This document shows, in pieces, positions 22,596 to 31,706 of a stretch of 64,000 nucleotides of DNA. Position 1 is the stretch's first letter; the number at the start of each line of letters is the position of its first letter. Where the stretch lies: IMG/VR virus record IMGVR_UViG_3300037840_000333, positions 23,121 through 87,120 of that record; one strand, given 5' to 3'. A program made the translations under genes and the position numbers. Source of the DNA: a virus. Under the pieces are notes generated by a model. That model was given only the letters and a program-made list of their open reading frames with translations, did no database searches and was not told where the DNA came from.

Positions 22596-23450
22596 GCCAG
22601 CCGGCATGCGCCGGGTGTCGGATATGTCCGGGCTCCACACCAGCGGTCGGTGCCGGCTCTTGGTCGGGTTCACCAGCTCGACGAACAGATCGACCTCGTA
22701 CAGCCCGAGGAGCCCCTTGCTGAGGAAGTCCATCACGTCGGGCACGTCCACCGTCACGCCTTGGCGGCTGATGTGGGCCAACCGCTGGGGGAGCGTGTTC
22801 GGCTCGTCCATGGCGTTGAGGGTGAGCTGAGCGGCGAGCACCTGGGCGGCGAGGACGCCGGCGCTCGGGGGCGGGCTCCCGTACATGTAGGTGATGCTGA
22901 AGGTCCCGGGCTGGGTGTCGGGCAGGTCCTTCAGTTGATTCACCGGCCACCCGTACCGGGCCGTTGCGGTGGCGCCCGCCGTCGGCCGGGCCCGGATGAG
23001 ATTGCGCCGGCTCTGCAGGTAGTACTCGTCGCTCGGGATCAGCAGCCCGTCGATCTTGACGCTGAGGATGCTGGTCACCGGGTAGGCGCCAAGGTCAACC
23101 TCGGGCGGCTTGCTCGTGCCGTAGGTGTTCACGATGGCGCCCGGCACGCCGTAGGCGCTGGCCGCCTGGCCGGCCGACTGGTAGCCCTGGGGCACGCCGC
23201 GGTGGCCGAACCTCGTGTCGATATCGGTCGGCCGACTGTCGGGGCGCACCGTCACCGGGCCGCAGTTGCCGGTGAACTGGCGGGCGCTGGCGATGTAGAG
23301 GACCTCGCTCGCCACCGTCGCCATCTGCGCCGCCATCGCCTCGGTCGGGGGCGTCGCCAGGTTCTCGACCGCCACCGCATCGAGCACGTCGCTCGCCGCG
23401 ATCCACGGGGCGCAGGGCCCGGTGCGGGGCAGGTCGAATGTCTGCGTCAT
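22593..23450 (-). CDS. head-to-tail adaptor
   Basis: 285 residues, ATG 23450 preceded by GAGGAG. The protein has helices in the N-terminal third (DVLDAVAVENLATPPTEAMA; ASEVLYIASARQFTG), the strand TSILSVKIDGLLIPSDEYYL followed by SRRNLIRAR, and a long helical part (AAQVLAAQLTLNAMDE). The 'v.v.vDG..l....y.l..r..l.R.' pattern is typical of phage gp6-type connectors that attach to the portal. It follows capsid-type genes and precedes the neck gene. Confidence 0.7.
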   Translation of the reverse strand: MTQTFDLPRTGPCAPWIAASDVLDAVAVENLATPPTEAMAAQMATVASEVLYIASARQFTGNCGPVTVRPDSRPTDIDTRFGHRGVPQGYQSAGQAASAYGVPGAIVNTYGTSKPPEVDLGAYPVTSILSVKIDGLLIPSDEYYLQSRRNLIRARPTAGATATARYGWPVNQLKDLPDTQPGTFSITYMYGSPPPSAGVLAAQVLAAQLTLNAMDEPNTLPQRLAHISRQGVTVDVPDVMDFLSKGLLGLYEVDLFVELVNPTKSRHRPLVWSPDISDTRRMPAG

Positions 23451-23471
23451 CGGGGGCTCCTCGCCCCGACC

Positions 23472-24695
23472 TTATGCCGTGGCCGGTATGGGTGCCAGGC
23501 CGCTGACCGGCAGGGTGGCCCGGCCGGCTCGTGCGTACTGGAAGACGCGGGAGCTGTCGAACTGCCAGTCACCGAAGGGTCCCGACCCAAAGCTCGGGTT
23601 CTCGAACGCCTCCCCCTGGTACATGTTCGGCAGCAGGGCGGCGTCGAAGGTCCGGGCGTCCTCCCGCAGGTTCCGCACGCCGGGGATCACCCAGCGCCAG
23701 TACGGCAGGTAGTTGACCTGGGTGCCTCCGTTGATGGCCTTCCCCCATACCTCGATGCCCACGCCGTCGGGGTTCCCGACGATGCCGAGGGGCGGGGACT
23801 GGTAGCCGGTGTCGTTCCCGGGGCCGGCCGTCGTGTCGCTGGCCTGGTAGTGGCCTCTCGGGGTGAGGACGCCGGTGTCCACGAACACCGGGTCGATCGC
23901 TCCGGGGGCGATGGTGGTCGTGATGGTCTGGCTCTCGCTCACTTCCAATGCCACCGCGCCGACGCCGGCGGGCGCGGTCGTCGTGAACACGATCTTCGGC
24001 GTGTTCGTGTCGCCCGCGATCTGGAACGTGGTGCCGGACGGGACCGAGGAGGTCAGCGCCGTCACGGTGAGGCTGGTCGGGGTGCCGGTGCCGCTGGCCG
24101 CGCTGGTGGCCTGGGTGCCGATGTTCGGGATCGTCCCGAGCAACTGCTCGCCGCCGGGGGAACGACCGTAGACCTTCAGCCCGAGGGCGCCGGCCGCCGG
24201 GGTAAGCCCGCCGACCACGGCCAATCCGGCGGTGCCGCTCGCCACCGTGGCGGTGACCTCGGTGCCGATGGCGCTCTCGCCGTACTGGTTGAACTGGCTC
24301 TGACGGTAGCCGTAGGTGCCGGCGGCGAGGGAGCCGAGCGTGATCTGCCCGGTGGCCGCGGCCGTCCCGGTCGGGGCCGTCAGGGCCACGGTGTTGTCGG
24401 TGAACACGGTGCCGCCGGCGAGGATGGCGTGGAGGACCGGGTCGGGGTTCGCGACCTCGATCTGCACCGTGTAGTACTTGGGCATATCGCCGTGCTTGTA
24501 GTGCTGGGCGATGTCGCCGTTGGCCTTGATCGTCACGAGGTCAACGCCGGTCTCCATCGCCGGCGTGAACGTGAGCTTCAGCATCTGGTCGGTGACGAAC
24601 ACGTTGCTTCCCACCGCGGGGAACCCGTCCGAGTCGAGGGTGGAGAACCTCGTCACGTCGGAAAATACCTGGGCAGCACCATCAGGAATAGGCAT
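23472..24695 (-). CDS. structural protein, possible major tail tube protein with Ig/fibronectin insert
   Basis: 407 residues; GAGGAG lies about eleven bases before ATG 24695. The N-terminus (QMLKLTFTPAMETGVDLVTI, then MPKYYTVQIEVANPDPVLHA) looks like a tube-forming beta fold with an alpha helix in the 'e..dpe..a.l.gg' position. A fibronectin-like insert follows (YGYRQSQFNQYGESAIGT; ALGLKVYGRSPGGEQLL). The C-terminal part (GIEVWGKAINGGTQ; YWRWVIPGVRN) completes the fold. A tail-tube assignment is suggested by fold pattern; position between capsid and adaptor genes would be unusual for it, so a second capsid-surface protein remains possible. Confidence 0.5.
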   Translation of the reverse strand: MPIPDGAAQVFSDVTRFSTLDSDGFPAVGSNVFVTDQMLKLTFTPAMETGVDLVTIKANGDIAQHYKHGDMPKYYTVQIEVANPDPVLHAILAGGTVFTDNTVALTAPTGTAAATGQITLGSLAAGTYGYRQSQFNQYGESAIGTEVTATVASGTAGLAVVGGLTPAAGALGLKVYGRSPGGEQLLGTIPNIGTQATSAASGTGTPTSLTVTALTSSVPSGTTFQIAGDTNTPKIVFTTTAPAGVGAVALEVSESQTITTTIAPGAIDPVFVDTGVLTPRGHYQASDTTAGPGNDTGYQSPPLGIVGNPDGVGIEVWGKAINGGTQVNYLPYWRWVIPGVRNLREDARTFDAALLPNMYQGEAFENPSFGSGPFGDWQFDSSRVFQYARAGRATLPVSGLAPIPATA

Positions 24696-24713
24696 CGGTT
24701 GTGATTCTCCTCG

Positions 24714-26231
24714 CTAGGTGGAAAGGGTGACTCGGACGGCCGCCAGTCGGTTCTGATCCCACGTGGCGGCCGCATACCGCTGGGCTCGGATGGTCACCTG
24801 ATTCGGTGCTCCCGCTTCGCTCCGGTCCAGGGCCTCGGCGAATACAGGCGGCGTGACGAATGGCTCGTCCAGCCGCACCGATACCAGGTCCGTCGCGAAC
24901 ATCCAGGCCGTGCCGGCCGTCGGGGTGGCGTTGGCATTGCCGATGGGCCCGGTGGCGCCGCTCGTCGGGTAGCCGCTCCCGGGCACGATGATGTTGTCCA
25001 TCACGCTGAGCAGCAGGCTTCCCACCCGTCGGGCGCCGAGCAGGTTGGGGCTCGTCTCGGGGGCGACGTGCAGCACGCCCTGGCCGCCGAACCCGGTGTT
25101 GGCGAGGTAGTCCTCGAGGATTTGGATGCCCCGGGTGATGGTCGGCGGTCCTCCGCCCGGGGTCAGGTCGCTGGCCGCCAGCGTGCCGCCTCCGCTGCTC
25201 GGGGTGCCGCTTTGGGTCAGGAAGGCGTTGAGCCCTCCCGCCGGCCCGGTGGCGTCGTACATGGGCCCGGTGAGGGTGTTCTGAGCGAAGGCGCCGCTCC
25301 AAAACTCCCGTTCGATGGCGTTCGGCGTGGCGTTGTCGAGCAGGCGCAGGGCCCGGCCCGTCCAGTCCCTTACCTGCCAGTTGAAGGCGGAGCAGGTGTC
25401 CTCGACCTGGATCAGGAATGGGACGAATCCGACCTGGGCCAGGTTCGTGTAGGTCCCGGGGCCGCCGGTCGTGTTGCTCACCGGCACGGTCACGCCGCTC
25501 GGGGTGGCGGTGCCGTCGTCCAGGTAGCTGTTCGTGGCGGTGCTGGCGAGGAAGTGGACCGTCGAGGAGTGGGTCCGGCCGTAGACGTTGTAGCTCGTGG
25601 CGCCGGCGATGGCCGGCCAGCTCAGCGCGGCACTCCCGGTGGTCACGGCCACGGTCACCGTCGAGCTGCCGACCGTCTCGCCGTTCGCGTTGACGGCCGT
25701 CACCTTGTAGTCGTAGCTGGCGGTCGTCAGGCTATGGCTTCCGCCGGCGCTGTTCACTCCCACCGGCACGGGGACGCCCAGGGCGGGCAGGTCGATGGTC
25801 TGGCCGCACGGGTCCGCCAGCACGCCCTGGGACTGATTCTCGGGGGCGTAGGCGAAGCCACCCGTCCACCGGCTGCCTCGGGTGGCCGGGTAGATGCTCG
25901 CCGGCAGGGTGTCCACGGTGACGCCGACGTTCTCCTCGGCCTGTTTCAGCTCCATGTCGTCCATGACGCCGACGGCCGCCACGAGGGCGTTGCGCTCCTC
26001 GACGGCCTTCCGCCAGGCCTCGTCGCCCGGCGGCTTGTCCCACACGTGGCCCTCTAGCTCCAAGTCGAAGCGGCGCAGCCAGCCGGCCGCGCTGAGGCTC
26101 GGGCCGCCGCCTGGGCCGAAGGTGTCCGTGTTGACGTCCGGCATCAACGCGCTCGCCACGATGTTGAGCTGCGGTGGTTTCGGCGGGGGCGGCGCCGCCA
26201 CCGGGGCGTACAGCCTGGGGGCCATCGCCAT
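24714..26231 (-). CDS. virion structural protein, capsid-associated
   Basis: 505 residues, ATG 26231 with GGAGGAG six to seven bases upstream. The first 130 residues are alpha/beta. An inserted fibronectin-like domain follows (YDYKVTAVNANGETVG, then GATSYNVYGRTHSSTVHFL), similar to the insert in the next gene. The C-terminal half has the features EREFWSGAFAQNTL, ILEDYLANTGFGGQGVLHVA, GSGYP and TAWMFATDLVSVRL. Related proteins follow major capsid genes in many actinophages and are thought to be virion parts. Exact role unknown. Confidence 0.55.
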   Translation of the reverse strand: MAMAPRLYAPVAAPPPPKPPQLNIVASALMPDVNTDTFGPGGGPSLSAAGWLRRFDLELEGHVWDKPPGDEAWRKAVEERNALVAAVGVMDDMELKQAEENVGVTVDTLPASIYPATRGSRWTGGFAYAPENQSQGVLADPCGQTIDLPALGVPVPVGVNSAGGSHSLTTASYDYKVTAVNANGETVGSSTVTVAVTTGSAALSWPAIAGATSYNVYGRTHSSTVHFLASTATNSYLDDGTATPSGVTVPVSNTTGGPGTYTNLAQVGFVPFLIQVEDTCSAFNWQVRDWTGRALRLLDNATPNAIEREFWSGAFAQNTLTGPMYDATGPAGGLNAFLTQSGTPSSGGGTLAASDLTPGGGPPTITRGIQILEDYLANTGFGGQGVLHVAPETSPNLLGARRVGSLLLSVMDNIIVPGSGYPTSGATGPIGNANATPTAGTAWMFATDLVSVRLDEPFVTPPVFAEALDRSEAGAPNQVTIRAQRYAAATWDQNRLAAVRVTLST

Positions 26232-26233
26232 CG

Positions 26234-26320
26234 CTAGCTCCTCCGCCTGGCACGGCCGCGCCTCAACGCACCACCACCAGGAGCGTCAAGGCGGGCCGAA
26301 GCCAGGAAGGTGTCTCGCAT
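26234..26320 (-). CDS. possible 28-aa basic protein between capsid genes
   Basis: ATG 26320 lies eleven bases after the capsid stop; the frame (MRDTFLASARLDAPGGG, then Arg-rich) ends at TAG 26234. Its last codons (GGAGGAGC) form the ribosome-binding site of the next gene, two bases before that gene's ATG. No ribosome-binding site of its own. It could be a coupling ORF or chance. Confidence 0.3.
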   Translation of the reverse strand: MRDTFLASARLDAPGGGALRRGRARRRS

Positions 26321-26330
26321 GCTTGTCCGG

Positions 26331-28244
26331 CTACTCGTGGTAGGTCGGGGATCCGGCCGCCGAGCTGATGCCCGTCGGGAGGACCGTCTGTTGGACCTGA
26401 TATGCCTCGATGCCTCGGAAGGCCAGACCCTCAAAGGTCTCGGTGAAGGTCTCGTAGTCGTTGGTGGCGTCGAGCAGCGAGTCCCGCACGACCCCGAGGT
26501 CGAGCCGGCCGCCGTCGAGGAACTGGAACGTGCCCTCCACGTAGAGGAACCACACGAGCTGGAACGCTCCGTCGCTGGTCTGGCCGGGCCATTGCGGCTG
26601 GGCACCGGCGGTCATCACCGGGAAGAACTGCGCCGTGATGGCGCCGCCGCCCGTCCCGTAGGTGCCGGCCTTCAGGCCGTCGAGCGTCCAGATGATGTTG
26701 CTGATGCCTCGGGCGCTGAACCAGTCCTCGATCTCGGCGTCGCTGATGGCGAGCACGTTGATGGAGCCGGCGTTGTCGTGCGCAGCCTCTCGGGCCATGT
26801 CGCTGCGGAACAGCCCCTTGGCCCAGGCCGGGAAGATGGCCGTCAGCCCGATGTTGTCGGGGAATCGGTGGCTGTACCGATACTGCTCGACGGTCAGGTC
26901 CACGGTCGGGAGCAGGTCCCGCACCGCACCGAGATAGTGCTGGGGGACAACCTGCTTCGTGTTGGCCGCCAGCAGGGTCAGCAGCTCCAACTCGGCCTCT
27001 CGGGCGGTGACCGCCACGGCCTGCTGGGTGTTGGCCGCCACCTGCTCGGGGGCGAAGCGGCTCTGCATGTTGCCGAACTGCACCCGGGTGGTCACGGCGT
27101 TCACGTAGACCAACTGCTCGGCGCCGCAGGCGACCGTCCACACCGGCTTGGTCGCTCCGCCCGGGCTGGCGTCGGTCGCCTCGGTCCAGATTCCGGTCGA
27201 GAGTCCGGCGCCGCTGGCGGTGCCCTGCAAGCTGGGCACGCCGATGTCGGGCGGGCTCACGAATCGGATACCGCCTCGGGTCGCCTGGAAGGCGGGCAGG
27301 CCGTCACGCAGTGGGCGGTCGGCCGTGCTCCACGTCGGGACGGCGTAGTCCACGTTGACCGGGAGGCAGATGCCGCCGGTCGCGACGAGGGCGCCGGTCT
27401 GGCGGTCGGCCCGGGGGGCGCCGAAGTCACACACGGCGTTGATGCGCTCCGTGTTCACGTCGGCGTCTCCGCCAAGCTGGCGCTCCTTCGGGTACTCCCA
27501 ATGGGCGCTCGCCACGAGCTGCTGGCTGAAGTCGTGGGCGCTCTGCAGCGTCCGCAGACGCTCGGCCATCGCCTCGGCCAGTGCCGTCGGGTCCTCCAAG
27601 GGCGTCCCGGGCGGAATGTGATGGTTGCCGGCGGTGGCGACGATGCTCGCTCCATACGGGGCCGGGGTGGGCTGGTCGGGGCTGGCCTGGGCCGGCCCGG
27701 TGGCCGCGGCCATGGCCGGGATCATGCCGCTGCTCCCGATGGAGCCTCGGGCCGGCTGGGCGCTGGCCGCTACGGGCACGAGCGGGTTGCCGGCGTCGTC
27801 GGTCGCCGGCTGGCCCTCGCCCTCGGGCGCCTGCTCCTTGGCCTTGGCCGCCTTGGCCCGCTTCTCCTCGTCGGTCTCCTCCTCGCCCTCGGCGGGCGCC
27901 TCGCCCTCGACAGGTGCCGGCGCTCCCTCGGGGGCAACCTCCTCGGGTGCCGTCTCGGGGGCCTCGTCCTTCGGCGGGTTGCGCAGGGCGTCGGCCCGCT
28001 CCCGCATGTCGGCCCGCTTCTGAGCGGTCTCAGCGGCCTCGGCCTCGCGCCGGGTGACCTCGCCGCGCACGGACTCCATGCCGTTGATGAGGTACTCCAT
28101 GTCGGACACGGAATCGGCGGTCGCCTCGGCGTCCGGCACCTTCGCCATGTCATCGAACGTGGTGTCGATGAGCCCCTGGAGCTCGGTCAGCTCCTCGGGG
28201 GTCAGATTCTGCAGGTTTTCGAGAAGCTGCCGGATACGGTCCAT
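26331..28244 (-). CDS. major capsid protein with fused scaffold-like N-terminus
   Basis: 637 residues from ATG 28244, AAAAGGAGC about eleven bases upstream. Residues 1-100 form helices (DRIRQLLENLQNLTPEELTE; GEVTRREAEAAETAQKRAD). An acidic Pro/Glu/Ala-rich stretch follows to about residue 200. This is the composition of a delta/scaffolding domain removed during maturation. From about 215 the sequence looks like an HK97-fold capsid: GLPAFQATRGGIRFVSPPDI, TKPVWTVACGAEQLVYVNAV, EQVAANTQQAVAVTAREAEL, and ISNIIWTLDGLKAG near the end. A protease gene upstream is consistent with processing. The length is about twice a usual HK97-type capsid because of the fused domain. Confidence 0.8.
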   Translation of the reverse strand: MDRIRQLLENLQNLTPEELTELQGLIDTTFDDMAKVPDAEATADSVSDMEYLINGMESVRGEVTRREAEAAETAQKRADMRERADALRNPPKDEAPETAPEEVAPEGAPAPVEGEAPAEGEEETDEEKRAKAAKAKEQAPEGEGQPATDDAGNPLVPVAASAQPARGSIGSSGMIPAMAAATGPAQASPDQPTPAPYGASIVATAGNHHIPPGTPLEDPTALAEAMAERLRTLQSAHDFSQQLVASAHWEYPKERQLGGDADVNTERINAVCDFGAPRADRQTGALVATGGICLPVNVDYAVPTWSTADRPLRDGLPAFQATRGGIRFVSPPDIGVPSLQGTASGAGLSTGIWTEATDASPGGATKPVWTVACGAEQLVYVNAVTTRVQFGNMQSRFAPEQVAANTQQAVAVTAREAELELLTLLAANTKQVVPQHYLGAVRDLLPTVDLTVEQYRYSHRFPDNIGLTAIFPAWAKGLFRSDMAREAAHDNAGSINVLAISDAEIEDWFSARGISNIIWTLDGLKAGTYGTGGGAITAQFFPVMTAGAQPQWPGQTSDGAFQLVWFLYVEGTFQFLDGGRLDLGVVRDSLLDATNDYETFTETFEGLAFRGIEAYQVQQTVLPTGISSAAGSPTYHE

Positions 28245-28299
28245 GAGGGTCTGTGCTCCTTTTGAGCTGGCGCGTGGTGCCTGTGATTGAGGGCGACCG

Positions 28300-28340
28300 G
28301 GCGCTAAGACCCTGCATCTCGATAGCTCGGCGCTAAGACC
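28300..28340 (-). repeat. direct repeat GGTCTTAGCGCC x2 in capsid leader
   Basis: Two perfect 12-bp copies on the minus strand (28329-28340 and 28300-28311), spaced 29 bp start to start, in the 139-bp gap between the zinc-ribbon gene and the capsid start. The gap is less GC-rich than its surroundings, as expected for a promoter or regulatory leader. Candidate operator or RNA element for high-level capsid expression. Confidence 0.45.
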
Positions 28341-28383
28341 GCAGCTACTTGGATCGAGAGTCTGACCTGTCCGAAACGTGAAA

Positions 28384-28599
28384 TCAAGCACCCTCGCTCG
28401 GGGGGGCCTGGTCGGCGGCGTCGCACTGGCTGCACCAACCGTCGATCAGCTTCGTGCCGCAGTCGGGGCAGTGGGTCAGCCCGGGGGGTCTCGGCCATCG
28501 CTCCTGGGGCTCGCCCGTCCACCACGGGCGCAGGTCGGGCGGCTCGCCTCGTGTGCTCCAACCGGATAGATCGGCGCCTGGGTGACGGCGCCGTGGCAC
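28384..28599 (-). CDS. zinc-ribbon protein, 71 aa
   Basis: GTG 28599 begins one base after the protease stop. The N-terminus is Arg/Pro/Trp-rich. The C-terminal 30 residues carry a ribbon HCPDCGTKLIDGWCSQC, two CxxC pairs spaced ten residues apart. Position between protease and capsid suggests a virion assembly accessory, but no homologue is recalled with certainty. Confidence 0.55.
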   Translation of the reverse strand: MPRRRHPGADLSGWSTRGEPPDLRPWWTGEPQERWPRPPGLTHCPDCGTKLIDGWCSQCDAADQAPPSEGA

Positions 28600-28600
28600 G

Positions 28601-31567
28601 TCAGGCCCGGATGGACTCCGCCCGTGCTCGCAGGCGCTCCATCGCCAACCCGAACACAGGGCGTAGCCCTCGCTCCATCCGCTCTAGCCGCTCCTCGATG
28701 GTCGGGGTGTGCAGCTCCTCGGGCAGGTGGAACATGGGTACGCCGGCTGCCACCAGTCGGGTGACCTCGCCGCTGTGCGGGTTCTTGGTCGCCATCACCA
28801 TCGGGAACCCGGCGTTGTTCACGAACAGCACGTTCGTCAGCTCCCGGCCGGCTCCCCACGGGCGCCAATCGCCGCTCGGCGGGTTGGCCCGCAGGGTGAA
28901 CACCTGCTCCTCGGTGGCGCTCGGGTGCAGGGCACCGTGGATCCAGATGCCGAACTTGTCCTCGCCGGCCCGCACGAGGGCGGTCGTCAGCCCGCTGTTG
29001 TCGTAGTGGGCCATGGCCCGGTGGTAGTCCATGCTCTCGCCGGCGTGGCCGGTGTCCGCCGTCATCCGTCCGACGCCGATGATCTGGCCCTCGGCCGTCA
29101 CCACCCGTCCGTCACCGTGGAATCGCTCGTAGTTGCTTCGGCTCCTCGGCGCCATGATGCACTGGCCGTTGTTGAGGAAGGCGGGCGACTGGTGGCACAC
29201 GCCCCACTGAGCGATGTGGCCGAAGACCTCGCCCTCCTCCGTCACGGTGATCGGACAGGCGAACTTTCCGCTCGGCTTGCCGGTCTTCGGGTTCACGGTC
29301 TCGCCCACCCGGGGGTCGCCGTCGATGAACGCCGGGTCGTCGAACCACACCGACGGGGGGTGGAGCAGGCTCGGGCCCTGGGCCGTGACGCTGGCGACCA
29401 GCGCCTCCTCCTCCGCCTCGCTGCACGGCACACAGGGCTCCTCGTCCACGTAGCGGATCGCCATCTGCGCCTCCGCCGGCGCCTTCGGCAGCGTGCCCTC
29501 GGGCACGTTCGTGCCGTCGCCGAGGACGATGAACGCGCCCTCAAAGGCAGCGAACGGGCAGACGGTGATGCCCATTACCTGGCCCTCGACCAGGTGGTCC
29601 ATCAGCGGCACGTCGAACACGTCCACGCCGGCCTCGACAGGTCCGGGGGTCGTCTGCACCGTGGCGTTGCCCACGTCGATGCTGACGCCCATGCGCCCCA
29701 TCTGCTCCAAGATGCCGGCCCACTCCACGCCGTCGTCGGTGGTGAGCAGGTGGCCCGTCGCCTTTCCGGTCGTCCCGTCCCGCTCGATAGCGTCCACCCG
29801 GCCGATGAGGACGGCCGGATCGTTCGGGCTGAATCCGCTCGGGTCGTGGGGGCTCGTCTTCAACCCCATCAGGGCCAGCGGGGGCGTGCGCCAGGTCAGC
29901 CCGCTCGTGTCGGGGGTCGGCGCGTCGATCATGCGCCCGTCGCCGGTCGGCGCTCCCTCGATCCAGGCCACCGGGATCGTGAACTGCGGGCCGAGGGTCA
30001 TGCTCGGGGTCGGGTCGAGCGGGGGCAGGCCCGTGGGCTCGGGCGGCATGGCCGGGGCCTTGGGCGGTCCGTCGGAAGGTGGCGGGGGTGGCGGGGCGAA
30101 CGCCTCCGCCTCGGCGCCGGCTTTCTCCTCACCCGCGGCGACGGGTGCCGGGGTCGGGGCCACGTCGGGCTGGCTCACCACGTCACCGGCCGGGATCATG
30201 CCGGGGCAGTTGCAGCTCGTGCAGGGTCCACTGTTGCCGCCTAGCTCGGGGTCGTCCTCGTGCTCGGCGCCGGTGTGGCCGCACTGCGGGTTCTGGCAGA
30301 TTTCGGCGTCCTCGATGTCGCCGGGCCCTGGCCCGTTGTCATCGGCGTCGTTCGGCACGCCGTCGGCGTTGCCGGGGGTCGTGTTGCCGCCGGGGGTGGG
30401 GGCGAATCCCGTCTGGCCGTTCGTGCTGGCCGCGGCCGGCGGTGGCGGTGGCGGGCCCTTGGCCGGCGGTGGGGGCGGCGTGGGTGCCTTCGGCGGTGGC
30501 GGTGGGCCCTTCGTGGCGTCGGGCTCGCTGGCGTCGGCCGCCTGGTCGGTCACCACGCCGTCCATTATCTTGCTGGCCTGCTCCAACCCGGCGAGGACCT
30601 TGGCGTCCTTCGGATCGCTCTTGGAATCCGGGTCGCCCTGCTGCAGCTCGACAGCGTGGTCCACGGCCGCCTTGGCCGCGGCCACGGCCTCGGTGATGGT
30701 GCTGTCCGCCTTGGCGTCCGCTGGGGAGCCCGGTGCCGCCTTGTCGGGCGGGGCTGGGGGTGTTGGCGCCTTGCCGCCCGGCGGGGGCGGAGGGGCAGCA
30801 GGAGGGGCGTGTGGCGGCGGAGGGGGCGGTGGAGCGAACTGCGCCAGGAGCTGGCCGCGCTCGTCGTCGTTGAGGTCCGCGAGCCGCTGGGCGAACTCCT
30901 CGACCTGGGCGCTGGCCTTCAGGCTGCCGTCGCTGTTCCAGTTGTCGGGGATCTTGCTGGCACACCCGAGGGAGCTGGCCCGGGACATGATGTGCTTGCG
31001 GATGGCGTTGTGGCCGGCGCTCCCCCGGCCCACGGCGCTGATGGCGGTGCTCACGCTGTTGTCGCCGTCGCAGGTAGTGATGGGATAGCTGCCATCGGGC
31101 ATGGCCGCGCCACTGCTCGCCGCCTTGTCCCGCTCGGCCTGGCTGATGAACGTCCAGTAGGGCTCGGTGCCCAGCCGCTCCCGGGCCTCGGCCGTTACGG
31201 CTTCGTAGCTGGCCTGCAGCTCGACGGCTAGGGCCTCGGCCTGCTCGGCGGTGAACGACGCAATCAGCGCGTCTCGGGTCATCGGCATGGCGGCATTCTC
31301 CCCCATCTTGGTTGCGGTGTCACGGACGGTATGGTCCTCGCTCCCGGCCGGCCCTCCGCACACGCTGATGTGCCGAAGCTGGCAGAAGCCCTCGGGGCTG
31401 TCGAGGTGCTCGGACATGACGCTCACGCAGTCATCGAAGTCACCCGGGCTGCACCAACTGATCTGGCCGTCGGCGCCGTCCTCGACCCACTTGATGAGCG
31501 GTGCCGCATCGCCGCCGGCGAAGGCGGCCATTACCTCGTCAGGTGGTCGGCGGGCTGGCGTCGTCAC
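28601..31567 (-). CDS. capsid maturation protease, multidomain
   Basis: 988 residues; GTG 31567 has GGAGG five bases upstream. The first 230 residues contain a module often seen in actinophage head proteases: ERDKAASSGAAMPDGSYPI, then HNAIRKHIMSRASSLG and IPDNW. A long Pro/Ala/Gly/Lys-rich region (about 245-540) includes a cysteine cluster (CQNPQCGHTGAEH; PCTSCNCPG). From about 545 the protease-like domain runs: ALMGLKTSPHD, LIGRVDAIERDGTTGKATGH, MGRMGVSIDVGNATV. The end (VFGHIAQWGVCHQSP, SMDYHRAMAHYDNSG, IWIHGALHP) matches the conserved C-terminal half of these proteins. It would process the fused scaffold region of the capsid protein. A catalytic Ser/His pair is not assigned with certainty. 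Confidence 0.7.
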   Translation of the reverse strand: MTTPARRPPDEVMAAFAGGDAAPLIKWVEDGADGQISWCSPGDFDDCVSVMSEHLDSPEGFCQLRHISVCGGPAGSEDHTVRDTATKMGENAAMPMTRDALIASFTAEQAEALAVELQASYEAVTAEARERLGTEPYWTFISQAERDKAASSGAAMPDGSYPITTCDGDNSVSTAISAVGRGSAGHNAIRKHIMSRASSLGCASKIPDNWNSDGSLKASAQVEEFAQRLADLNDDERGQLLAQFAPPPPPPPHAPPAAPPPPPGGKAPTPPAPPDKAAPGSPADAKADSTITEAVAAAKAAVDHAVELQQGDPDSKSDPKDAKVLAGLEQASKIMDGVVTDQAADASEPDATKGPPPPPKAPTPPPPPAKGPPPPPPAAASTNGQTGFAPTPGGNTTPGNADGVPNDADDNGPGPGDIEDAEICQNPQCGHTGAEHEDDPELGGNSGPCTSCNCPGMIPAGDVVSQPDVAPTPAPVAAGEEKAGAEAEAFAPPPPPPSDGPPKAPAMPPEPTGLPPLDPTPSMTLGPQFTIPVAWIEGAPTGDGRMIDAPTPDTSGLTWRTPPLALMGLKTSPHDPSGFSPNDPAVLIGRVDAIERDGTTGKATGHLLTTDDGVEWAGILEQMGRMGVSIDVGNATVQTTPGPVEAGVDVFDVPLMDHLVEGQVMGITVCPFAAFEGAFIVLGDGTNVPEGTLPKAPAEAQMAIRYVDEEPCVPCSEAEEEALVASVTAQGPSLLHPPSVWFDDPAFIDGDPRVGETVNPKTGKPSGKFACPITVTEEGEVFGHIAQWGVCHQSPAFLNNGQCIMAPRSRSNYERFHGDGRVVTAEGQIIGVGRMTADTGHAGESMDYHRAMAHYDNSGLTTALVRAGEDKFGIWIHGALHPSATEEQVFTLRANPPSGDWRPWGAGRELTNVLFVNNAGFPMVMATKNPHSGEVTRLVAAGVPMFHLPEELHTPTIEERLERMERGLRPVFGLAMERLRARAESIRA

Positions 31568-31700
31568 TCTTGCCTCCGAACAGAACCCGGAACACCTTTT
31601 GCCGCACGGCCTGGGCTGAGACCGGGCTCAGGGGAACGCCGGCGCGCATCTGGCGAATCCTCGCCCGGGTCTGTTGCAACTGCTCGGTGGTGAGTGCCAC
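31539..31700 (-). CDS. small basic protein, 53 aa, leaderless
   Basis: GTG 31700 is six bases after TAGGAT, a -10 box whose first three bases are the portal stop codon. The protein is a charged helix (LTTEQLQQTRARIRQMRAG) followed by SAQAVRQKVFRVLFGGK and SPPTT. Its last ten codons overlap the protease start, and its GGAGG (coding FGG) is the protease ribosome-binding site. Translation would therefore feed the protease gene. Function unknown. Confidence 0.55.
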   Translation of the reverse strand: MALTTEQLQQTRARIRQMRAGVPLSPVSAQAVRQKVFRVLFGGKSDDASPPTT

Positions 31701-31706
31701 GGGCGA

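Noticed and set aside
22434-24704. Plus-strand frame of 756 codons opposite the adaptor and structural genes
   Set aside because: Composition is that of an antisense shadow (Arg/Val/Gly/His-rich) and the minus-strand proteins have recognisable patterns.
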